The notes beneath the pieces were generated by a model. It made no database searches. It saw only the letters and a program-made list of their open reading frames with translations, and was not told where the DNA came from. DNA of 24,283 bases from JAKLKS01 sp964370855 (GTDB taxonomy: Bacteria > Planctomycetota > JAJSAM01 > JAKLKS01), in assembly GCA_964370855.1 (NCBI GenBank), contig CAYJMF010000072.1, positions 1-24,283 on the forward strand. Direction: 5' to 3'. Positions 13,377 through 20,255 of the stretch are shown here, in pieces. The position numbers and the translations under genes were made by a program. The number at the start of each line of letters is the position of its first letter. Positions within the stretch are counted from its first letter, which is position 1.

Positions 13377-15715
13377 CAGGCCCCCCCCACGGAGGCGGGC
13401 TCGAAGGAGATCTGCCGGACCTCGGTGTGGAGGAAGGCCTTCTCCACGGCGGTCAGGAGGCCCTCCTCGGAGACCCCCGGCTCCCCCGCCGGGTCGTAGC
13501 GGAAGACCGCCGTGTGGAGGTGGCCGTGGAGGCGCCCCTCCCCCTCGAGGCGGAGGAGGAGGTCCGCCGGGGCGCCGGCGCGGAAGGAGGCCCCCTCGGC
13601 GTAGACGCCCCGGGCCGCGGTGGCGTCCTCCTGCTCCCGCCGGTACTCCCGCCGGTCGAGGTCGGCGAACCGCTCCGAGGCGCGGCCCGCGGGGGAGGCG
13701 TCGAGGAAGACCCTCATGTCCGCGGTGGCGCCGGACTCCCGGACCCGGAGGCCGAGGTAGGAGAGGATGCGGCAGCCCACCTTGACGGCCCCGTCGGAGT
13801 CGTGGAACTCCTCGCCGAGGAGGTGGGAGACGGCCTCATTGAGTCCGATAATCCCGACGGACCAGGCGGCGGCGGCGAGATCCACGGGGGGCGGGCTCCC
13901 CGCCGGGGGGCGGCCCGGGCGGCGGAGGAAGAGCGGGGCGAGGGCCCCCCCCTCCCCCGCGGCCACCGTGGCGAGGAGGGAGCGGCGGGCGCGGTGGGCC
14001 TCCACGGCGGTCTCCACCAGCCGGTCCAGTTCCCGGAAGAACCCGGAGAGGTCCCCCGGGGGGCAGCGGAAGGCGGCGCGGGGGAGGTTCAGGGTGACCC
14101 GTTGGGCGCAGAAGGGCCGCAGCGCCCCCTCGGCGGCGAGGCGGCCGGCGTCCTCGACGCGGTCCCGGAAGAGGAGGCTCCCGGTCCAGGGGGCGGCCTC
14201 CCGCTCGAGCACCACCCGCAGCGGCGTCCCCCGGAGCGCCGCGGCGAGGGATTCCCGCAGCAGGCCGCGGGAGCGCGGGTCGGCGAGGCCGGCCCTCCCC
14301 ACCACGAGGTTGATCCCGGGGAGCGTGGCCCGGGGGGGAAGCCCCTCGGCGGAGGCGCGCACGGCGACGACGGCCCGGGCGAAGGCCAGGGACCGCTCCC
14401 CGTGGTCCCCGAGGTGCTCCCCGGTCCTGCGTCCGCCGGGTCCGAGGGCGGGCACCGAGGCGAGGCAGGGGGGGACCTCGGCGAGGAGGTCGAGATCCGT
14501 CGCCATGGCCCGGGGCGCACCGTCGGGGTCGGCGGAGGTCTCGAAGAGGAGGTGCCAGGCCTCCTCCCGGAGGGCGTCCTCGTCGAGGCGGCCCGACGCC
14601 GGCCCGGGGAGCATGGGGGCGAGGAGGAGGTTGCAGGCGGGGACGCCGATGCCGTGGGTGGCGTAGCCCCGGAGCGTGCGGGCCCCCCGCCCCGTCTGGG
14701 CGAGGAACCGGCGGAGGTCCGCCGAGGCCCGGGCAGGCGCCCGCCCGCCGGCGCCGGGCACCCCCTCGACCTTGAGGGCGTCGAGGGAGAGCGTCAGGGC
14801 GAAGAGGGCCGCGGGGCGGGAGAGCCCGTGGACGTGGAGGTCCCCCTCCAGGTGGGCCGAGGAGACCTCATCGGGGAAGACCTCCGCGAGGGCGTGGGCG
14901 CGGAGCACCTCCCCGCCGAGGCGGCGGGCGGCGGCCTCCGGGGGGAGGGCGGCGCCGGGGCGGGCCTTGGGCGCCAGCGCCCCCTCGATGGCCTCCCGGG
15001 GGACGAGGGCCCCGGAGCGGCGCCGCGGCTCCCCGAGGCGCCCGCTCTCGAGGAGCTCGGCGTCCACGAGGGAGGAGAGGAGCGGGGCGGGAATGCGGCG
15101 GACCCGGGCCCGGCGGAGGCGGGCCTCCACACCCTCGACGACGGCCCTCGCCTCGGGGGCGGCGAGGCCGGTCTCGGCGGCCACGACCCGGGCGAGGCGA
15201 TCCGCGGAGAAGGGGGCGCTGCGCTCCGCCGACGGATCCTCGACGAGGAGGAGGCGGTCGTCGAAGAGGGAGGGGGCCTCCACGGCGAGGCGGGCGGAGG
15301 CGGCCTCCCGCAGGCGCATCCTCCGCTCGCGGTGGAGGATGTAGGCCTTGGCGGTGCGTGCGTGGCCGGTCTCGACCAGCACCTTCTCCACGAGGTCCTG
15401 GACCTGCTCGATGGAGGGGACGGGGAAGTTCGCACCATCGGGGAACTCGGCCCCTGTGGGTCCATCCCCGGCGGCGCCCGGGTCCGCCGCGGAGAGCCCG
15501 AGTCCCGGCAGGATCGGGCCCCCGGTGGCAGGGGGGCGGTCGGCGAGGAGGGTCTTCACCAGGAACAGCGTCACCATGCCCGCCAGCTCCTCGGCCAGGA
15601 AGCGGTCCTCCCCCCCCACCGCGAGGGCGGCGCGGTAGATGGCGTCGGCGATCTTCCCCTCGTCGAAGGGGACGACCCTGCCGTCGCGCTTGCGGACGTG
15701 GGTGGGCCGCCTCAC
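13376..15715 (-). CDS. NrdD-like protein (class III ribonucleotide reductase homologue) lacking the glycyl-radical domain
   Basis: 779 residues from the GTG that overlaps the nrdR stop (GTGA). Residues 1-137 form an ATP-cone (VRKRDGRVVPFDEGKI, then SIEQVQDLVEKVLV) with a Pro/Gly-rich insertion at 58-98. A second ATP-cone-like segment is at about 169-245. NrdD core landmarks follow: AHLEGDLHVH (287-296), VTLNLPRAAF (540-549), SVGIIGLNEAVSHL (619-632) and LLRLEGEGRLHGHLH (720-734). Class III enzymes normally continue with four zinc-binding cysteines and a RVxGY glycyl-radical loop; this protein stops at residue 779, just before that point. By motif comparison the usual GYCAGWSL cysteine region reads RPAALFALTLSL (300-311) and the CCRL finger-loop region reads TGSLLFRDRV (511-520), so both active-site Cys also appear absent. 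Its five Cys are 361, 417, 536, 551 and 648. Ancestry is fairly sure; activity is doubtful. Confidence 0.8.
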   Translation of the reverse strand: MRRPTHVRKRDGRVVPFDEGKIADAIYRAALAVGGEDRFLAEELAGMVTLFLVKTLLADRPPATGGPILPGLGLSAADPGAAGDGPTGAEFPDGANFPVPSIEQVQDLVEKVLVETGHARTAKAYILHRERRMRLREAASARLAVEAPSLFDDRLLLVEDPSAERSAPFSADRLARVVAAETGLAAPEARAVVEGVEARLRRARVRRIPAPLLSSLVDAELLESGRLGEPRRRSGALVPREAIEGALAPKARPGAALPPEAAARRLGGEVLRAHALAEVFPDEVSSAHLEGDLHVHGLSRPAALFALTLSLDALKVEGVPGAGGRAPARASADLRRFLAQTGRGARTLRGYATHGIGVPACNLLLAPMLPGPASGRLDEDALREEAWHLLFETSADPDGAPRAMATDLDLLAEVPPCLASVPALGPGGRRTGEHLGDHGERSLAFARAVVAVRASAEGLPPRATLPGINLVVGRAGLADPRSRGLLRESLAAALRGTPLRVVLEREAAPWTGSLLFRDRVEDAGRLAAEGALRPFCAQRVTLNLPRAAFRCPPGDLSGFFRELDRLVETAVEAHRARRSLLATVAAGEGGALAPLFLRRPGRPPAGSPPPVDLAAAAWSVGIIGLNEAVSHLLGEEFHDSDGAVKVGCRILSYLGLRVRESGATADMRVFLDASPAGRASERFADLDRREYRREQEDATAARGVYAEGASFRAGAPADLLLRLEGEGRLHGHLHTAVFRYDPAGEPGVSEEGLLTAVEKAFLHTEVRQISFEPASVGGA

Positions 15716-16260
15716 GACGCCGGGTTGTCCTCGGGATCCGCTTCCCCGGAATCCGGAGCCTCCGATTCCGCGGCCCCCGCCCCGCCGGCGTCGGCCCTCT
15801 TCTTCGGGGGGCGCCGGCGCAGCTCCTCGGCCACGTCCTCGAAGTCCTCCACGTCCTCGAAGGCGCGGTAGACGGAGGCGAACCGCACGTAGGCGACCTG
15901 GTCCACCTTGCGCAGCTCCCGCATGACGAGGTTTCCGATGACCTTGCTCGGGACCTCGCGGTCGTAGCGCTCCGTGACGTAGTCCTCGATCTTCTGGGTG
16001 ATCTCCTCGAGCATCTCCGAGGGGACGGGGCGCTTCTCGCAGGCCTTCATGAGGCCGATCAGGATCTTCCGCCGTTCGAAGGGGATGCGGGTGCCGTCCT
16101 TCTTCACGATTCGCAGCGGCGTCTCCTCGATGCGCTCGTAGGTCGTGACGCGGCGGCCGCAGGCGAGGCACTCGCGGCGGCGGCGGATGACGAAGGCGTC
16201 CGTCGACTCGCGGGAATCGATGACCTTGTCGTTGTTCTCCTTGCAGAACGGGCAGCGCAC
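15712..16260 (-). CDS. nrdR: Transcriptional repressor NrdR
   Basis: A 182-residue NrdR, the nucleotide-sensing repressor of ribonucleotide reductase genes. The N-terminal zinc ribbon has CPFC (Cys3, Cys6) and CLAC (Cys31, Cys34) with the conserved VIDSRES and RRRRECLACGRRVTTYER. The ATP-cone follows from about residue 48 (LRIVKKDGTRIPFERRKI) to about 140 (VAYVRFASVYRAFEDVEDF). The family usually ends near residue 150; here an extra acidic, Ala/Glu/Ser-rich tail of about 25 residues follows. GGAGG lies five nt before the ATG. It is the first gene of the nrdR-nrdD-nrdG unit and overlaps nrdD by 4 nt. I found no convincing pair of NrdR boxes in the 210 nt upstream. Confidence 0.95.
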   Translation of the reverse strand: MRCPFCKENNDKVIDSRESTDAFVIRRRRECLACGRRVTTYERIEETPLRIVKKDGTRIPFERRKILIGLMKACEKRPVPSEMLEEITQKIEDYVTERYDREVPSKVIGNLVMRELRKVDQVAYVRFASVYRAFEDVEDFEDVAEELRRRPPKKRADAGGAGAAESEAPDSGEADPEDNPAS

Positions 16261-16470
16261 GGTGTCCTCCCCCTGCCGCGACCGGCGACGGCCCCCCGCC
16301 GCCCCCCCCGGGAACCACCGCCGGTTGGGGCCCGGGTCAGATTACCGCACCACGGCTTGTGGGGGCCAGCGGAAACGGGCGAGCCGGGGCCCCCCCCGCG
16401 GAGGAATATTACGGGAGGGAGGGGACGGGGGCGCCGGGCCTGTGGAGAAGCGGGTCGCCGGGACGGCCCG

Positions 16471-18414
16471 CTACTTCGCCGCGGGCCTGGCCGGGCCCGC
16501 CGGCGGGGCCGGGGAGGCGGCTTCCGGGGCGTACTTCTTCCGGATGTAGCGGCTCTCCACGATGCCCCAGGTGCTGGAGGCGGTGATGTAGAGGCAGAGC
16601 CCGGCGGGCATGTCGTAGAACCCGGGGAAGAGGAGCATCACGAAGGGCATCCACTTCATCATCGACTGCATCTGGGCCTGCTGCTCGTCGGCGGGCGCCG
16701 TCATGGTGGCCTGGGAGGCGAAGAACCAGGTCGTCGTCATGAAGAGGGGGAGGAGGTTCAGGTACATGAAGGCGTTGGGGACGAGGGGCACGTGCTCGAT
16801 GAAGGGGAACAGCGGCCTCCCGCCGATGTGCTCCGCCGCGGAGAGGTCGGAGATCCAGAGGAACTCGGCGTGGCGGAGGTCGAAGTTGTACTGCAGCATC
16901 CCGTACAGGGCGAACCAGATGGGCAGCTGGAGGAAGGTGAGGAGGCAGCCCCCGGGCATGAGGGGCACGTTGTGCTCCTTCATGAGGCGCATCTGCTCCT
17001 GCGCCATCCTCTGGCGGTCGCCGCCGTGCTTCTCCTTGAGGGCGTCGAGCTTCGGCTTGACCTTCGCCATCTTCCTCGAGTACTCGAGGGTGGACCGCAT
17101 CTGCTTGCGGGAGAGGGGGAACATGAGCCCCCTCACGAGCACCGTCAGCAGGATGATGGCGACGCCCCAGTTGGGGATGATGGCGTGGAATCCCTTGAGC
17201 ACCCAGAAGAGGGTCTGGCTGATGAGGTCGAACATCCCCGGGTCCCGGACGGGGCGGTAGCGCTGGTATTCCTCGCGGTCGAGGACGGGGACGGTCTCCG
17301 TCCCCTCGGTGATGACGTCCGTGGTGGGCCCGACGTAGAAAGTGAAGCCCACCCGGGTCATCGCACCGGGCTCCCCGACGCCGACGGGGATGGAGAGGAG
17401 CGGGCTCGGCTGCGGCTGTGCGGCGAGGCCCTTCCCTCCCGGGGGCGGGTCCATCCCCTCCCACCGCACGAGGTAGTTCGGGGCCGGGGTCCCGGGGGGG
17501 GCGTCGTCGGGATCGAGGATGGCCGCGAAGTAGGTCGTGGAGGAGGCCACCCAGTCGACGGGGCCGGCGACGCTCTTCGGCTCCTTCTCCTCCGCCGCCT
17601 TCCTCACCTCGGGCCCCGTGAAGTTCTTCGGCCCGGAGACGCCGTGCACCTTCACACGGCCGAAGAGCAGGTCCCGCGCCCCCGCCGGGGGATGCACGAG
17701 GGAGGCGCCGCGGACCTGGAGGGTGAGCTCCTTGCCCACGTTCTCGCGGTCCTCGTTCCAGATCGTGAACTCGACGCGGAGGTGGAAACCCGAGGGGTCG
17801 TCGCAGGGGAGGATCCGCTTCTCGACGACGATCCCCTTCCCCCCCCTCTCGGCGGCCATGGCGCGGGCCCGCCACGTGACGGGAACGGCCCCGGGTTCGG
17901 AGACGAGCTCCCAGTCCCGGGTCTGGAGGTCGCGGAGCTGGAGGTGGGGGGACGTGAGGGTGGCGGCCAGGGCGCCGGGCTGGGCGCCCTCGACCTCGTT
18001 CAGGAACTCGAGGGCCCCCTTCTCCGTCGAGGGGTCGGAGTCGGGGTGCTCGCGGATCCCCTTGAGCCAGGTCCGCCCGAGGGAGGCGCCCCGGGAGTGG
18101 AGGACCCCGTGGAGGCGGCCCGAGACGAAGGGGATGGGAGGGAGGGGCGGGGCATCGGCGGGAGGGGCGGCGTCCCCCGGGACCGCGGGCGGCGCGGCTG
18201 CCGGGGCCGCCGCCGGGACGGCATCGGGGGCGGGGGCGGCGGTCGTTCCTGGGGCCGCCGGGACCACGGTCGTCACCGCCGGCGGCGGGGCCGGGGGCTT
18301 CGGCTTCGGCGGGAAGAGGATCTCCGTCCCGATGATGACGAGGACGCAGAGCCCCATGGCGAGGAGGAGGCGCTGGTTCGTGCTCATGCCCGGCCCCGGA
18401 GCGCTCACGGACAT
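16471..18414 (-). CDS. yidC: Membrane protein insertase YidC
   Basis: A YidC/Oxa1 insertase of about 645 residues that folds and inserts membrane proteins, alone or with SecYEG. The N-terminal transmembrane anchor is LLLAMGLCVLVIIGTEILF, followed by a Pro/Ala-rich linker and a large periplasmic beta domain (about 90-400). The conserved core starts at WVLKGFHAIIPNWGVAIILLTVLVRGL, where Arg428 is the functional groove arginine. A cytoplasmic helical hairpin (KMAKVKPKLDALKEKHGG) and PGGCLLTFLQLPIWFALYGML follow, then the last helices ending near ASSTWGIVESRYIRKKYAPE. Starts: the first ATG has its GGGAG immediately adjacent, the GTG two codons later (18408) has GGGAG at six nt, and an ATG at 18387 is also possible. 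The usual neighbours rnpA and rpmH are absent. Confidence 0.96.
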   Translation of the reverse strand: MSVSAPGPGMSTNQRLLLAMGLCVLVIIGTEILFPPKPKPPAPPPAVTTVVPAAPGTTAAPAPDAVPAAAPAAAPPAVPGDAAPPADAPPLPPIPFVSGRLHGVLHSRGASLGRTWLKGIREHPDSDPSTEKGALEFLNEVEGAQPGALAATLTSPHLQLRDLQTRDWELVSEPGAVPVTWRARAMAAERGGKGIVVEKRILPCDDPSGFHLRVEFTIWNEDRENVGKELTLQVRGASLVHPPAGARDLLFGRVKVHGVSGPKNFTGPEVRKAAEEKEPKSVAGPVDWVASSTTYFAAILDPDDAPPGTPAPNYLVRWEGMDPPPGGKGLAAQPQPSPLLSIPVGVGEPGAMTRVGFTFYVGPTTDVITEGTETVPVLDREEYQRYRPVRDPGMFDLISQTLFWVLKGFHAIIPNWGVAIILLTVLVRGLMFPLSRKQMRSTLEYSRKMAKVKPKLDALKEKHGGDRQRMAQEQMRLMKEHNVPLMPGGCLLTFLQLPIWFALYGMLQYNFDLRHAEFLWISDLSAAEHIGGRPLFPFIEHVPLVPNAFMYLNLLPLFMTTTWFFASQATMTAPADEQQAQMQSMMKWMPFVMLLFPGFYDMPAGLCLYITASSTWGIVESRYIRKKYAPEAASPAPPAGPARPAAK

Positions 18415-18470
18415 CTCCCGGGGGCGGGCAGGGTGCAGGAATGGAATGGCGCGGGGGTCATGGGTTGGAA

Positions 18471-18494
18471 GGGGGGATTATGCACTGATCCCCC
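18471..18494 (-). promoter_or_regulatory. Possible yidC promoter -10 within a small dyad
   Basis: On the minus strand CATAAT (5 of 6 to TATAAT), preceded by TG, lies about 60 nt before the yidC start and stands out in GC-rich DNA. It is enclosed by GGGGGAT (18472-18478) and ATCCCCC (18488-18494), a dyad that could be an operator. I see no good -35 element. Tentative. Confidence 0.25.
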
Positions 18495-18530
18495 GTGGAA
18501 CCGGGAGGAAGGAGGGAGGTTCGGGGGGAA

Positions 18531-18636
18531 GGGAATACGGTTCCCGACCCGATTCATCGGGGTTGGGCCCTAAACTCCCTGCCGGGCGAGAGCCCATCGC
18601 CCAACCCCGATGAATCGGGTCGGGTACGGTATTCCC
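18531..18636 (-). repeat. 106-bp inverted repeat between the phosphoesterase gene and yidC
   Basis: Arms of 37 bp (18531-18567 and 18600-18636) match with only two mismatches around a 32-nt loop. Each arm contains its own small palindrome, CCGATTCATCGG. The loop can form a further GGGC/GCCC hairpin. The right arm ends at the base adjoining the TAG of the metallophosphoesterase gene. It may serve as terminator; its length and nested symmetry also fit a REP- or MITE-like dispersed element. It encodes no protein. Confidence 0.85.
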
Positions 18637-19401
18637 CTACCGCCCCACGATCAGCCGGTCCGCGAGGTAGTTCGGCAGGCCCGGCACGGCGTAGATCTTC
18701 TCCATCGTCGTCTTGACGTCGTACTCGAGCCGGTAGAAGGTCACCTTCCTCCCGTCCCAGACGACGTAGGAGGCGCGGGGGTCGCCGTCGCGGGGCTGGC
18801 CCACGGAGCCGACGTTGATGAGGGCCTTCTGCCCGGGCTCGGCGATCCAGGACTTGCCGTTGCCGTCCCCGGAACTGCCAGGGGAGAGGAACTTCAGTTC
18901 CTCCGTGTAGACCCCGGGGATGTGGGAGTGGCCCACGAAGCAGACCCAGGGGATCATGGAGAAGACCTCCAGCATCTTCTCCGGGTTCTTCACGTCCGTC
19001 GGGACCATGTACTCCTTGGTCGGAACGCGGGGGGACCCGTGGACGTAGAGGACCTGGTCGTCGGTGACGGTCTCCTTCAGGTTCCCGAGGAAGTTCCAGA
19101 GCTCGTAGTTCTCCGTGCGGTCGAACTCCGGGGAGTTGAGCTGCTCCTTCGTCCACTCCAGCGCCTGGCGGGCCTTGGGGTTGAAGTCCTCCCCGTAGAA
19201 GAGCACCGCCTCCTCGTGGTTGCCCATGAGGCAGAACCGGACGTTGCGCGAGAGCATGAGGGCCTCCCGCGGGTTGGGCCCGTAGCCGATGACGTCGCCG
19301 AGGCAGACCACGTCCTTGATGCCCTGGGACTCGATGTGCTGGAGGACGACGGTCAGCGCCTCGATGTTGGCGTGGAGGTCGGAGATGATGGCGGTCTTCA
19401 A
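18637..19401 (-). CDS. Calcineurin-like metallophosphoesterase
   Basis: A 254-residue phosphoesterase of the YfcE/MJ0936-like group, with a two-metal site that hydrolyses phosphomono- or diesters. All metal motifs are present: SDLHAN (residues 7-12), GDVIGYGPNP (35-44), GNHEE (60-64), HGSP (121-124) and GHSHIPG (157-163). LINVGSVGQPRDGDPRASYVV is the typical C-terminal segment of this group. No signal peptide is seen, so it is cytoplasmic. The start is TTG at 19401, overlapping the stop of the Trm112-like gene as TTGA; no earlier ATG exists in frame before the SDLH motif. It is followed directly by the large inverted repeat. The natural substrate is unknown. Confidence 0.9.
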   Translation of the reverse strand: MKTAIISDLHANIEALTVVLQHIESQGIKDVVCLGDVIGYGPNPREALMLSRNVRFCLMGNHEEAVLFYGEDFNPKARQALEWTKEQLNSPEFDRTENYELWNFLGNLKETVTDDQVLYVHGSPRVPTKEYMVPTDVKNPEKMLEVFSMIPWVCFVGHSHIPGVYTEELKFLSPGSSGDGNGKSWIAEPGQKALINVGSVGQPRDGDPRASYVVWDGRKVTFYRLEYDVKTTMEKIYAVPGLPNYLADRLIVGR

Positions 19402-19631
19402 CGGTCACCGGCCCCGGCACCGGGGGCCCCCGTACCCCCCACCCCTGTGCCCCCCGTCGACGAGGGGATCTCGGCCTCCTCCTCCAGCATCACGGGGATG
19501 TCGTCCCTCACGGGGTACCTGCGGCCGCACCGGGAGCAGAGGATCTTCGCGGTCCCCCCCTCGTCGACGAGGCTCACGGGGGCCTTGTCGAGGGGGCAGG
19601 CGAGGATCTCGAGGAGTTCCTTGTCGATCAT
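19398..19631 (-). CDS. Trm112-like (UPF0434-type) small zinc-ribbon protein
   Basis: A 77-residue protein beginning MIDKELLEILACPLDK, the characteristic opening of bacterial Trm112/UPF0434 proteins, and continuing LCSRCGRRYPVRDDIPVMLEEEAE. In the CPxC pair the second Cys is replaced by Asp (CPLD), while the second pair (Cys32, Cys35) is intact; such partial loss occurs in the family. A Gly/Ser/Thr-rich tail follows residue 56. Homologues act as stabilising partners of methyltransferases in eukaryotes and archaea; the bacterial role is not established. A longer frame from a TTG at 19703 would add 24 residues without family similarity, so I prefer the ATG at 19631, though its SD is weak. Coupled to the downstream phosphoesterase. 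Confidence 0.82.
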   Translation of the reverse strand: MIDKELLEILACPLDKAPVSLVDEGGTAKILCSRCGRRYPVRDDIPVMLEEEAEIPSSTGGTGVGGTGAPGAGAGDR

Positions 19632-19745
19632 GGACGGCTCGGTTCCAGGGCGTGTCGCGGGCCCGCCGGGACGGACCCCCGGAGACGGGGAGCATACCTG
19701 CAACCGGCGCCGGACAGCGAAGGTTCGCCCCCCATCCCGCGCCGG

Positions 19746-20255
19746 TCAAGACCTTGCGCGGCCCTCCTCCCGGAGGAGGCGCGCCTTCAGCCGGAGGCCG
19801 CCGGGGGCGGAGTACCCCGTGAGGGCCCCCGAGGCCCCCACCACGCGGTGGCAGGGGACGAAGGGGGCCAGGGGGTTGGTCGCCATGGCGCGCCCCACGG
19901 CCCGCGCCGCCCCGGGGGAGCCGGCACGCCGCGCGAGTTCCCCGTAGGTGACCGTGGCGCCGGCGGGCACCTCCCGGAGCGCGGCGTAGACCTTCGAGGC
20001 GAAGGGCGGGAGGCCCTCCAGGGAGACGGGGACCCGGCAGGGATCCCCGGGGCCGCCGGCGGCCCACCGACGGAGCGCCTCCGCGCCGGCGACCTCCGCC
20101 TCCGGCGCCTCCCCGGCGTCGGGGTGCCGGCGGCGGAGGAGCCCGACGAGTTCCCTCTTCCCGCGGCCCGGCAGGAAGGAGGCGACGACCCTCCCCCCCT
20201 CCGCCGCGACGAGGCCCGTCCCCTTCACCGTGTCGACGAGGGCGTAGCGGATCAC
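19746..20255 (-). CDS. ogt: Methylated-DNA-protein-cysteine methyltransferase
   Basis: A 169-residue DNA-repair methyltransferase that removes O6-alkyl groups from guanine by transferring them irreversibly to its own cysteine. The active site PCHRVVGASGALTGYSAPGG contains Cys135. The upstream helix-turn-helix part (FASKVYAALREVPAGATVTYGELARRAG, then RAVGRAMATNP with the base-flipping arginine region) is complete, and the N-terminal domain is short. Length matches Ogt/MGMT. The start is GTG at 20255, overlapping the alpha/beta hydrolase stop as GTGA; the open frame upstream of it has no family similarity. No Ada-type regulatory domain is present. The overlap with a secreted hydrolase gene looks like operon packing and does not imply a shared function. 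Confidence 0.93.
   Translation of the reverse strand: MIRYALVDTVKGTGLVAAEGGRVVASFLPGRGKRELVGLLRRRHPDAGEAPEAEVAGAEALRRWAAGGPGDPCRVPVSLEGLPPFASKVYAALREVPAGATVTYGELARRAGSPGAARAVGRAMATNPLAPFVPCHRVVGASGALTGYSAPGGLRLKARLLREEGRARS

Noticed and set aside
13376..16318. A 980-codon version of the NrdD homologue
   Set aside because: The extra N-terminal 200 codons are nrdR read out of frame. The GTG at 15715 overlaps the nrdR stop and begins the ATP-cone.
16261..16470. NrdR boxes upstream of nrdR
   Set aside because: The only small dyad is CCAC-GGCTT-GTGG at 16350-16362, which does not resemble the AT-rich NrdR consensus and is not paired. TAATAT-like strings near 16403 lack a -35 partner.
19632..19703. 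N-terminal extension of the Trm112-like protein from a TTG start
   Set aside because: The 24 added residues are Pro/Gly-rich and unlike the family, which begins with MIDKELLEILACP-type sequence.
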